Origin: Granulosicoccus sp964594905
Lineage (GTDB): Bacteria > Pseudomonadota > Gammaproteobacteria > Granulosicoccales > Granulosicoccaceae
Reading direction: 5' to 3'
Assembly: GCA_964594905.1 (NCBI GenBank)
Contig: CAZQOI010000073.1
Coordinates: 1 to 13,501, forward strand
Length of the DNA stretch: 13,501 nt
Part shown: piece by piece, positions 6,326-13,501 of the stretch
Position numbering within the stretch: the first letter of the stretch is position 1
Layout of the letters: each line of letters begins with the position of its first letter
Position numbers and translations under genes: made by a program
Notes under the pieces: generated by a model
The model's database searches: none
What the model was told of the DNA's origin: nothing
Seen by the model: only the letters and a program-made list of their open reading frames with translations

Positions 6326-7840
6326 TTGTTGAAAGAAAATACTCACGTCGTGCTGATTGTTATTTTCGGGCTAGCCATGCTGCTGCCGATACCTGCGATG
6401 GCCCACGTGTCAGAGCAGGGTCTGGTACTACTGTTGCCAACCAATGTGTATATAACGGCGGGTGTTCTGGCTATTGTCGTCACATTGCTATTACTCGCGT
6501 TTGTACCCGCGTCAACTACTCACAGATTGTTAGGCCGTTTTCAGGTTGCGAGAATTACTGCTCTGCCAACACATGTTCGAACGCTAACAAGTCTTGCGGC
6601 TCTCGGATGTTTGCTGGCATTGATAGCGTTTGGTGTTTTTGGGTCGAGGGATCCTTTGAAAAATCCGCTTCCGCTGTATATCTGGACATTCTGGTGGATC
6701 GGTCTGGTTGGCATACAAGGGTTTATAGGTAACTTGTGGTACTGGATTAATCCCTGGACGGGACTTTGTACTTTATTGGGAATTAGTGACGAGGCGGCTA
6801 AGGCAGCGCCGGATAAATTTCCTTTTAGAATTCGATTTGCGGACAAGCTCCAGGTATTTGGTGTTTGGCCAGCGATCGGACTGTTCTTGCTGTTCATTAT
6901 GTTTGCGCTTGCCGACCCCGCACCGGATGATCCTGACCGATTGGCGTTCATCGTTTTTGCGTATTGGCTGCTCACGCTGATTGCCATGTATTTGTTTGGA
7001 GTTGAAGCATGGAGCCGTTCAGGCGAGTTCATCAGCATAGTAATGGCGATCTATTCGCGTATGTCGCCGTTACAACTGTTCGATAAGCGTTTGTATATTG
7101 GTTTGCCTGGTTACCGTGCGTATCGGGACTCCGAGAATTTCGCTGGCATATCCATGGCGGTTTTTGTATTGATACTGCTTGGATGTGGCAGCTTTGATGG
7201 CATCAACGAAACCTTCTGGTGGTTGACCGTTATTGGTGTTAACCCGCTTGAATTTCCCGGCCGCTCAGCAATCATTGGTGACACGGTTATGGGAATAGTG
7301 TTGGCAAATGTTCTGCTGATTGTTGTTTTTGTTTTTTGCGTGTGGCTAGGTGTTCGCTTGGCGGGGGCCAGTTCAGCAACTATTCATAATCAGATGACAG
7401 CCTCGTCAACAACACACCAACAAACACGCGCGACGGTCACGACCCGGCAGGCATTTATCGAACTCAGCGTGTCAATGCTGCCAATTGCCTTCGCTTATCA
7501 TCTAGCACATTTTCTCATTACGTTTTTGGTAAACGGGCAATACCTCATTGCATCGAGTTCGGATCCTCTTAGTAATGGTTCCGATCTACTGGGTATTGGT
7601 ACGTTCTACGTCACCACTGGCTTTTTGAATACGCACCATTCAGTGGAATTTCTGTGGTTGCTGCAAGCGGGCATCGTTGTATTGGGACACCTGTTATCTG
7701 TCATCATGGCCCACGGTATAGCGGTGCGTCTGTTCGAATCAAATAGACGAGCTGTTCTGAGTCAGCTCCCCCTAGCCGTGTTCATGATTTTGTACACATT
7801 CCTTGGATTGTGGCTGCTGGCGTCGCCCAAAGGCGGCTAA
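6326..7840 (+). CDS. Polytopic membrane protein of unknown function, linked to a Liv-type ABC importer
   Basis: 504 aa from a TTG at 6326; the frame is open into the gap, so the natural start could be a few codons further upstream. Residues 1-26 look like a signal peptide ending AMA, followed by HVSEQG. About ten further hydrophobic segments follow (approx. 41-63, 88-107, 117-138, 178-197, 206-225, 272-290, 318-345, 378-402, 444-466, 478-499). Conserved-looking aromatic stretches include YIWTFWWIGL and GNLWYWINPWTG. Histidines cluster in the C-terminal half: H392 and H395 (YHLAH), H437-H438, H455, H463. No transporter or enzyme signature is recognised. From memory, similar proteins are sometimes labelled fenitrothion hydrolase in databases; I could not verify this and would not rely on it. 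The next gene, the binding protein of the importer, starts 90 nt later on the same strand, suggesting a shared role. Confidence 0.8.
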   Translation: MLKENTHVVLIVIFGLAMLLPIPAMAHVSEQGLVLLLPTNVYITAGVLAIVVTLLLLAFVPASTTHRLLGRFQVARITALPTHVRTLTSLAALGCLLALIAFGVFGSRDPLKNPLPLYIWTFWWIGLVGIQGFIGNLWYWINPWTGLCTLLGISDEAAKAAPDKFPFRIRFADKLQVFGVWPAIGLFLLFIMFALADPAPDDPDRLAFIVFAYWLLTLIAMYLFGVEAWSRSGEFISIVMAIYSRMSPLQLFDKRLYIGLPGYRAYRDSENFAGISMAVFVLILLGCGSFDGINETFWWLTVIGVNPLEFPGRSAIIGDTVMGIVLANVLLIVVFVFCVWLGVRLAGASSATIHNQMTASSTTHQQTRATVTTRQAFIELSVSMLPIAFAYHLAHFLITFLVNGQYLIASSSDPLSNGSDLLGIGTFYVTTGFLNTHHSVEFLWLLQAGIVVLGHLLSVIMAHGIAVRLFESNRRAVLSQLPLAVFMILYTFLGLWLLASPKGG

Positions 7841-7930
7841 AACACTTGATCCGAACTGAACATCTGGACAAAGGGACCTGTCGCAGACAATACTTGGTAC
7901 ATTCCCGAAAAATCCAAAGGTGCCGCCGTT

Positions 7931-9235
7931 ATGACCAAATCGAACGATAAGCCTTCCGAGTTCAGCCGTCGTAGAGCTCTCAAAACCATCGCAGCAGGCG
8001 CAGGTGCTGTCGCTGCAAGTGGCGCTTTGCCTGGTCTTATGGGGTATTCGCAAGCGCAAAGTTCAGATCCGATACGTATTGGCTTCCAGGTGCATCGAAC
8101 TGGCATTGGCGCGGCTTATGGACGTTGGTATGACCGAACCACAGAAGCCGTGGTCAAAAGAATCAATGATGAAGGCGGCATCAATGGTCGTCCCATCGAA
8201 ATAGTCGCTGAAGACGATGGCACCGACCCTAAAAGAGGTGCAGAAGTTGTTGAGAAGTTTGCCAATCAGCATAATTGCGATGTGTCTTTTGGCACCTTGT
8301 TCAGCCATGTTGTGTTTGGCTCAGCGCCACGGGCGGGCGAGTTGAAGATGCCTTACTTTGTGGTTTCTGAAGGCCATCATGTCGCCAGTGGTCAGCTCAA
8401 CCGCTATACCTTGCAACCGGGTATCACTGATGTGAAAAGCCAGGTTGAAGCGATGGGACCTTTTATCGCTGAAAATCTTGGCAAGAAGGTCACGATGATC
8501 TTTCCTGACTTCGCATTTGGGCACGATCATAGAGATTACTTTTCTGCGGCATTCGAAGCGCAAGGCGGAACCATTCTCGAAAAAATAGCCATACCACCCA
8601 CCGAAACATCATTTACCAAATACTTTCCGAAGATACCTCGCGATACCGAAGTCATCTACCACGTCATGGTGGGACCAGCAGTGCTGACTTTCGTCAAAGA
8701 GATGGGTGAGTTCTTTGGACCAAGCAAACCTGAAATATTCGGTTTTATTGATAGCCTGGAAGCGGTGGACCTCAGTAGTCCAGGGCTTGAGTTTCTTGAA
8801 GGTACTTATTTCTGGGAGGGCATGCCGCGCTATGCGCAGGCGGAGCAAAACGAATTTGACAAGTTGTACCGTGAGGCGGTTGGCGTCGATGAAAATGGTG
8901 CATCTGTTTCTGATTCGCGTGATGTGTCAACCTATGCGCATATGTTTGGGTGTTGGGAAACTTTGTACATCATAAAAGCGGGAATGGAGGCAAGTGATTA
9001 CAAGGGGCCAGCGGACAGAGCGAAATTGATTGAAGCAGTTGAATCAGTTAGTGACATACCACATTCAGCTGAACATCCTCAGGGCGCGAAGATATTCAAC
9101 GGTAAAACGCATCAAGCCTTTGGTCATCAATACATATCCAAAGTTGAGGGTGGCAAGCTGGTACTGGCTCACACCACCTCAATTGAGGATACTCTGTACG
9201 AGGACGAGGTTGACTACACTCAACAATCGTTCTAG
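7931..9235 (+). CDS. Periplasmic substrate-binding protein of a Liv/HAAT-type ABC importer
   Basis: 434-aa type-1 periplasmic binding protein (Peripla_BP_6 / LivJ-like). N-terminus holds a twin-arginine-type signal: FSRRRALK (11-18), then a hydrophobic Ala/Gly-rich run (19-36), with cleavage likely around residues 40-43. The mature domain opens with DPIRIGFQVHRTG, followed by VKRINDEGGINGRPIEIV and DDGTDPKRG, which match the first lobe of branched-chain amino-acid, amide and aromatic-acid binders. SEGHHVASG occupies the place where LivJ proteins have SGTNP-like ligand contacts, so the ligand probably is not leucine. ATG at 7931 with AAAGG about 10 nt upstream. It is 40 nt ahead of livH. Export through the Tat route would mean secretion in folded form. 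The ligand cannot be assigned from sequence alone. Confidence 0.9.
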   Translation: MTKSNDKPSEFSRRRALKTIAAGAGAVAASGALPGLMGYSQAQSSDPIRIGFQVHRTGIGAAYGRWYDRTTEAVVKRINDEGGINGRPIEIVAEDDGTDPKRGAEVVEKFANQHNCDVSFGTLFSHVVFGSAPRAGELKMPYFVVSEGHHVASGQLNRYTLQPGITDVKSQVEAMGPFIAENLGKKVTMIFPDFAFGHDHRDYFSAAFEAQGGTILEKIAIPPTETSFTKYFPKIPRDTEVIYHVMVGPAVLTFVKEMGEFFGPSKPEIFGFIDSLEAVDLSSPGLEFLEGTYFWEGMPRYAQAEQNEFDKLYREAVGVDENGASVSDSRDVSTYAHMFGCWETLYIIKAGMEASDYKGPADRAKLIEAVESVSDIPHSAEHPQGAKIFNGKTHQAFGHQYISKVEGGKLVLAHTTSIEDTLYEDEVDYTQQSF

Positions 9236-9275
9236 CGTGTTGATGGTGGTTTAGGAACCTCGATATAAGTAGTTA

Positions 9276-10202
9276 ATGGACTTCGGCCCACACCTTTTTC
9301 TGGCAACGCTGGAAGGCGCCATCACTGCTGCAGTTCTGGCACTGATTGCTGTCGGACTCAGTATCGTGTTCGGTATCATGCGTGTGGTAAACGTTGCGCA
9401 TGGAGAATTTTTCATGCTCGGGGCTGTTATCGCGTGGTGGATAACGTCTCTGCTTGGTAGTCATCCAGCAATTGGTTTTGTCGTCGCGTTATTTGTTGCA
9501 CCCTTACTGGTGGGAATTCTTGCAGCTGTTGCAGATCATCTTGTCCTTCGGCGAATCAACTACGACCCTGAGCGCACGATAGTTGCCACTATTGGCCTGT
9601 TGTATGTCATCCAACAATCCACGCTGATGACTTTTGGACCAGAAGCGCGACCTGTAGAAGCGCCATTCAACAAGCGGATCGCTTTACCCTGGTTTGAACA
9701 TGGTGCAGACGGTTGGGCAATGATCTGGCCTTGGGGGCTCGGTACAACGAGTTACAAGCTCGCTGTAATTGCAGCGGCCATCGTTGTGTTGTTGGCGTTG
9801 TGGATTGTCCTATCAAAAACCAAATTGGGTTTGATCATGCGCGCCACACAGTTAAATCGCGATATGGCTTTGGCGCATGGCATTCCCGTTGACAAAGTGT
9901 ATGCCATGGTTTTTGGCCTTGGTGCAGCCTTGGCAGCACTCGGCGCTGTGCTTATAGTGCCGATACAGCAGGCCCACTATTTAATGGGTGGTGATCCGCT
10001 GCTGTTGGCGTTTATTGTGGTCATCATCGGCGGGCTGGGTAGCTTGCCGGGAACTGTGCTCGCTGCGGTATTGATTGGTTTGAGCGATGGCATCATTTCC
10101 GTGTTTTTCACACCAACGCTTGCCAAGATACTGGCAACATTATTGGTGGCGTTTGTGCTCGTGTTTCGTCCGCAAGGCTTGTTTGGCAAGCGTCACGCAT
10201 GA
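9276..10202 (+). CDS. livH: ABC importer permease, LivH type
   Basis: 308-aa inner-membrane permease of the branched-chain amino acid/HAAT family (BPD_transp_2). The N-terminal stretch with VGLSIVFGIMRVVNVAHGEF (26-45) is the family hallmark. Eight or so membrane segments follow, and the cytoplasmic ATPase-contact loop is MRATQLNRDMALAHGI (188-203). The C-terminal FRPQGLFG (297-304) is also typical. It forms a heterodimer with LivM that moves the solute delivered by the binding protein. ATG start at 9276 has only a weak ribosome site (an AGGA lies ~20 nt upstream), and translation may depend partly on the upstream gene. The stop overlaps the livM start (ATGA, 10199-10202), indicating translational coupling. 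Confidence 0.93.
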   Translation: MDFGPHLFLATLEGAITAAVLALIAVGLSIVFGIMRVVNVAHGEFFMLGAVIAWWITSLLGSHPAIGFVVALFVAPLLVGILAAVADHLVLRRINYDPERTIVATIGLLYVIQQSTLMTFGPEARPVEAPFNKRIALPWFEHGADGWAMIWPWGLGTTSYKLAVIAAAIVVLLALWIVLSKTKLGLIMRATQLNRDMALAHGIPVDKVYAMVFGLGAALAALGAVLIVPIQQAHYLMGGDPLLLAFIVVIIGGLGSLPGTVLAAVLIGLSDGIISVFFTPTLAKILATLLVAFVLVFRPQGLFGKRHA

Positions 10203-11143
10203 AATTCGAACTTCGCCCAGTCTTGTTGCATATTCTTGTCGTGGTGCTGCTACTTGCCTTGTATCGCTTTTTGCCGGTGTACCACAGCGGCAACCTAGCG
10301 CGTATTCTGGTGCTGGCTGTTTATGCCATGGGTTTCAATATCCTATTTGGGTACACCGGACTGCTGAGCCTTGGGCATGCGCTGTTTTTTTCCGCCGGTA
10401 TGTACGGACTTGGACTGAGTATTCAGTTTCTCGGTTTTTCACCCACGCCGGCATTCATAGCTGGGTTGCTCACGGCATTTGTGTTTGCCACAATTATAGG
10501 TGTGCTTGCCCTTCGCACCATCGGTGTTGCCTTCATGATAGTGACGTTGATGTTCGCTCAGGCGGGTTACCTGACGATTCTCGCCGCTGGGACCTATACG
10601 CGCGGCGATGAGGGTTTTGTGATCAAGCAGGCTGATCGAATTTTATTTGGCGTCGATCTCACAGCTGCTGATAATCGTTATTACTTTGCTGCCATTCTAT
10701 TCTCTATTTGTTTTATCGCTTTGTGGTTTATCGTTCGAAGTGGTTTTGGACGCACATTGGTGGCAATACGAGAAAATGAAGAACGGGCTCGTATGCTTGG
10801 CTACGATGTACGACGTCATAAATTGATAGCTGTGATTATTTCAGGCGTGATGGCGGGGTGTTCGGGAGCTGCCTACGCCTTGTTGTTTGGTTATGCAGGA
10901 GCTACATTCGCGACGGTTCAGTACTCCATATTCCCTTTGCTTTGGGTACTTGTCGGAGGTGCAGGAACAACCATCGGACCACTGATTGGCACGGTCTTCA
11001 TGTTTTACCTGATCGACTACGCCAGTGAGTTTACCAGTGCCTATATGCTTATCGCGGGTGTCGTTTTGATTGGTGTCACGCTGTTTGCTCCGCAGGGTCT
11101 GGCCGGTGTGCTACGCAAGAGATTGATGCCGTGGCTACCGTGA
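10199..11143 (+). CDS. livM: ABC importer permease, LivM type
   Basis: 314-aa second permease of the importer. GYTGLLSLGHALFFSAGMYG (51-70) is the LivM equivalent of the LivH hallmark. The ATPase-contact loop is AIRENEERARMLGYDVRRHK (189-208), and the end LFAPQGLAGVL (295-305) matches the family. About eight to nine membrane segments are visible. It starts within the livH stop (ATGA) and its own stop overlaps the beginning of livG. There is no ATPase domain fused to the C-terminus, which some LivM homologues carry. Confidence 0.93.
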   Translation: MKFELRPVLLHILVVVLLLALYRFLPVYHSGNLARILVLAVYAMGFNILFGYTGLLSLGHALFFSAGMYGLGLSIQFLGFSPTPAFIAGLLTAFVFATIIGVLALRTIGVAFMIVTLMFAQAGYLTILAAGTYTRGDEGFVIKQADRILFGVDLTAADNRYYFAAILFSICFIALWFIVRSGFGRTLVAIRENEERARMLGYDVRRHKLIAVIISGVMAGCSGAAYALLFGYAGATFATVQYSIFPLLWVLVGGAGTTIGPLIGTVFMFYLIDYASEFTSAYMLIAGVVLIGVTLFAPQGLAGVLRKRLMPWLP

Positions 11144-11853
11144 ACCTGTTGACTACAAACAATCTGAGTAAACACTACGCTGGTTTGAAAGCTGTAGACG
11201 GTGTTGATTTTGAATTGCCTGAAGGGCAGGTCAGAGCGCTTATCGGCCCCAATGGCGCTGGCAAGACGACATTCGTCGGTTTGCTGAGTGGTCGAGAGTC
11301 TCCCAGCAATGGTGAGGTTTATTTTGATGGGCAAAACGTCACAGCGTTGGATGCGCATAAACGTATGACGCTTGGTATGGCATACACGTTTCAGATTACA
11401 TCGGTATTTGCAAAGCTTGATGTCAATGAAAATGTAGCGCTTGCAGCACGCCGTGCGCATGGACGTGATCGCAAGGCGGTCAAAGAGGCGGTAGAAAGCT
11501 CTTTATCCCGGGTCAAACTGCTTGATTACCGAAACCAGCAAGCGGGTGACATGAGCTACGGTCATCAACGGCTTTTGGAAATCGCGATGGGTCTTGCGCA
11601 GTCGCCTAAACTGTTCATTCTCGATGAACCCACTCAAGGGTTAACCACAACAGAAGTCGATTCCTTTAAAGCGCTGATCAGAGATCTCTCCGGAGAGACA
11701 ACAATTTTATTGATCGAGCACAATATGGATGTTGTCATGTCAACGGCTGATTACATCACTGTGTTGAACGCGGGCACTGTTTTGGCCGAAGGTAATCCTG
11801 AGTCGATTCATAACAACGATGCCGTTCAGGCCGCCTATCTTGGGAAAGGTTGA
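11131..11853 (+). CDS. livG: ABC importer ATP-binding protein, LivG type
   Basis: 240-aa cytoplasmic ATPase that powers the importer with LivF. Walker A GPNGAGKT (39-46), Q-loop Q88 (TFQIT), signature MSYGHQRLLE (141-150), Walker B LFILDEPTQG (161-170) and H-loop H197 (LIEHN) are all present, so it should be active. The signature reads SYGHQ, the usual LivG version of LSGGQ. Start: GTG at 11131 has AAGAG at 11117-11121 with 9 nt spacing and overlaps livM by 13 nt. A second GTG at 11140 would give a GTGA overlap with the livM stop and a protein 3 residues shorter. Both are plausible; I keep the first because of the ribosome site. Confidence 0.93.
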   Translation: MATVNLLTTNNLSKHYAGLKAVDGVDFELPEGQVRALIGPNGAGKTTFVGLLSGRESPSNGEVYFDGQNVTALDAHKRMTLGMAYTFQITSVFAKLDVNENVALAARRAHGRDRKAVKEAVESSLSRVKLLDYRNQQAGDMSYGHQRLLEIAMGLAQSPKLFILDEPTQGLTTTEVDSFKALIRDLSGETTILLIEHNMDVVMSTADYITVLNAGTVLAEGNPESIHNNDAVQAAYLGKG

Positions 11854-12548
11854 TGCTGGTCGTCGAAAACATAGAAGTTGCTTACGATGAGGTGAAGGTG
11901 CTGTTCGGTGTCAGCTTGTCGGTAGCACCTGGCGAGATTCTATGTCTGCTGGGGCGTAATGGCGCAGGAAAGACCACAACCTTGAAGTCGATAATGGGTT
12001 TGCTGCCATTGCAAGCTGGCGAGATTCGACTTGGTGACGAAAATCTAAGTCTGTTACCGCCACACGAAGTGCCTAAGCAAGGAATAGCGTATGTACCACA
12101 GGGGCGAGGTTTGTTTTCTGAATTAACCGTTGCGCAGAATCTCGAAATCGGAATGATGGTCAGAAAAACGCCTGAGTCCGTGCGGGAAGAAGTACTGTCG
12201 ATGTTTCCGCGACTGAGAGAACGCCTTAAGCAGCGTGCCGAAACCCTATCAGGTGGTGAGCAACAGATGCTTGCCATGGCTAGGGCGATGTGCATGAAGC
12301 CAAAAATCATTTTGCTTGATGAACCGACGGAAGGGTTGCAACCGTCGATTATCGAATTGATCAGGCAAATGATCTTGCGGCTGCGCGAGCAAGGTGTTGC
12401 CGTTATTTTAGTGGAGCAACAGGTTGACGCCGTGGTGTCGATAGCCGATAAGGTGGCCTTCGTTGAGAATGGTCGCGTACCAAAGACCATGTTGGCGAAA
12501 GACCTGACAGTCAATTCACCTGAGATAAAACAATACCTCGGGGTTTAG
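11853..12548 (+). CDS. livF: ABC importer ATP-binding protein, LivF type
   Basis: 231-aa second ATPase. Walker A GRNGAGKT (34-41), Q-loop Q83 (VPQGRGLF), signature LSGGEQQ (132-138) and Walker B IILLDEPTEG (152-161) are intact. VEQQVD (187-192) has Gln where many ABC ATPases have the H-loop His, which is normal in LivF. I chose the ATG at 11853, giving TGATG with the livG stop and a purine-rich GGGAAAGG just before; a TTG one codon upstream (11850) is the only competitor. It is the last gene of the importer. Its TAG overlaps by 4 nt the TAA of the converging epimerase-family gene, so there is no room for a terminator between them. Confidence 0.93.
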   Translation: MLVVENIEVAYDEVKVLFGVSLSVAPGEILCLLGRNGAGKTTTLKSIMGLLPLQAGEIRLGDENLSLLPPHEVPKQGIAYVPQGRGLFSELTVAQNLEIGMMVRKTPESVREEVLSMFPRLRERLKQRAETLSGGEQQMLAMARAMCMKPKIILLDEPTEGLQPSIIELIRQMILRLREQGVAVILVEQQVDAVVSIADKVAFVENGRVPKTMLAKDLTVNSPEIKQYLGV

Positions 12549-13486
12549 CTTGAGAAGTACTCCATAAGATGATTCGCTGACTTCTCGAAGTCATACTCCG
12601 GTTGCCAGCCCCAATCTCGTCTGGCTGGCTCATCGACAATAACATTTGGCCATGCTGTTAGTAAGGCGTCAACGTTTGCTTGCGGTTCGAAGTTGTAGGT
12701 GAAGTCCGGGATGCGGGATTTGATCTCTTTAGCAACTTCATCCGCCGTCACATGATAGCCGTGCAATGAGTACACATGTTGCGTTAAGGATGCACGATCG
12801 GCCATGGTGAATTTGATGATTCCTGTGATCACGTCTTCGAGCAACATGGATGACATCCCGGTACCGGGTGACACTGGAAATGTAAACGCTTCTTGTCGGC
12901 TAGCGGCCCGGAATGCATGTGACGGATATGCGGTTACAGCAGAAGGTGGTGCAAACGGGGAGAACACCAATGGAAAGCGCAAGCAGCGAAAGTCCATACC
13001 ATGCGCTTGTTTGAAATAAACCCCGAGACGTTCCACGGCGATTTTGGTCGCACCATAAATATTGGCAGGCCACTGCTGCGTCTCGTCGGTCAGTGGCTCG
13101 GGGAGATCATCACCAAATGATGCTACCGTGCCGGCAAAGAAAAACATGTTTGTTTTCAATTCCTGGGCACGACGGAGCAGATGAAATGATGCGCTTGCAT
13201 TGATTTCCCAAGCCGCATCAAGATCCGCTTCCGAGCTTCCAGACAGTAAAGACGCAAGGTGGTAAATCCCGTCTGGTCGATGTTCCTCGAGCATGTTGCG
13301 AACCAGTGATTGATCACGAATATCGCCAATGACGACAGTTTCGTTTGCGCGAAGAGAGTCAGGTTCTGTACCTGGAATATCAAACTTGATGACCTCAATT
13401 CCACGCGCCAATAGTTGATCAGCAACCAGTCGACCGAGATTGCCGTTACCGCCAGTAATCAGTGCCTTTTTAATGGAATTATTCAT
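12545..13486 (-). CDS. NAD-dependent epimerase/dehydratase family protein, SDR-type L-threonine 3-dehydrogenase-like
   Basis: 313-aa extended SDR. Cofactor motif TGGNGNLG (11-18), then FDIPG after beta-2 (NAD preferred), D55 in GDIRD, HLASLLSG (76-83), and the catalytic YxxxK at Y144-K148 with T120 near the usual Ser/Thr position. The C-terminal half contains HGYHVTADEVAKEIKSRIPD (242-261) and AWPNVIVDEPARRDWGWQPE (278-297), which closely resemble the end of UDP-galactose-4-epimerase-like L-threonine 3-dehydrogenases (threonine to 2-amino-3-ketobutyrate). A related sugar or polyol dehydrogenase cannot be excluded. ATG at 13486; only 15 nt upstream are visible and no clear ribosome site is seen in them. 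It converges with livF. Confidence 0.82.
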   Translation of the reverse strand: MNNSIKKALITGGNGNLGRLVADQLLARGIEVIKFDIPGTEPDSLRANETVVIGDIRDQSLVRNMLEEHRPDGIYHLASLLSGSSEADLDAAWEINASASFHLLRRAQELKTNMFFFAGTVASFGDDLPEPLTDETQQWPANIYGATKIAVERLGVYFKQAHGMDFRCLRFPLVFSPFAPPSAVTAYPSHAFRAASRQEAFTFPVSPGTGMSSMLLEDVITGIIKFTMADRASLTQHVYSLHGYHVTADEVAKEIKSRIPDFTYNFEPQANVDALLTAWPNVIVDEPARRDWGWQPEYDFEKSANHLMEYFSS

Positions 13487-13501
13487 TTTTAATAGGATTC
13501 G

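Noticed and set aside
9249..9260. Short palindrome GGTTTAGGAACC between the binding-protein gene and livH
   Set aside because: Only a 4-bp stem; too weak to call an attenuator or terminator.
11882..12514. 210-codon minus-strand open frame inside livF
   Set aside because: Antisense to a complete ABC ATPase with all motifs; no ribosome site or domain.
7931..12548. Naming the importer as a urea (UrtABCDE) or leucine transporter
   Set aside because: No urease or other diagnostic gene nearby, and the binding protein's ligand motif is atypical; the substrate is left open.

Overview
This is a scaffold piece from what looks like a Gram-negative, probably marine or soil, proteobacterium (gammaproteobacterial by general feel). 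The evidence is an outer-membrane beta-barrel remnant, a periplasmic binding protein with a twin-arginine signal, moderate G+C and compact gene packing. No rRNA, tRNA, CRISPR array, insertion sequence or phage gene was seen. A run of exactly 100 N (6218-6317) joins two contigs, so the left and right halves are linked only by scaffolding.

Left part (1-5146). Positions 1-372 hold the 3' end of a plus-strand beta-barrel gene whose frame is broken twice. It meets a three-gene minus-strand operon, sharing a 4-nt stop overlap. Read in its own direction, that operon encodes (i) a 614-aa flavoprotein with an N-terminal Fe-S domain, a GltD-like FAD/NAD(P)H core and two C-terminal [4Fe-4S] motifs, (ii) a fused gamma-alpha subunit KorA and (iii) the beta subunit KorB of a 2-oxoacid (most likely 2-oxoglutarate):ferredoxin oxidoreductase. 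A candidate promoter and a dyad lie upstream of the first gene, around 5184-5258.

Middle (5147-6317). A short-chain dehydrogenase of the 3-alpha-hydroxysteroid / coniferyl-alcohol dehydrogenase type is on the minus strand, followed by the gap.

Right part (6318-13501). A plus-strand cluster begins with a 504-aa polytopic membrane protein of unknown role. It continues into a complete five-component ABC importer of the LivKHMGF (HAAT) type: binding protein, two permeases and two ATPases, with the last four genes overlapping or nearly so. The importer ends in a second 4-nt convergent stop overlap with a minus-strand NAD-dependent epimerase-family gene that resembles SDR-type L-threonine 3-dehydrogenase.

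Taken together (inference): a small organic solute is imported by the Liv-type system, dehydrogenases oxidise alcohol groups, and a 2-oxoacid is handled by the Kor complex, which seems to carry its own NAD(P)H/Fe-S electron module. The substrate cannot be read from the sequence. The least explained item is the 504-aa membrane protein with a possible N-terminal histidine after signal cleavage and clustered membrane histidines.
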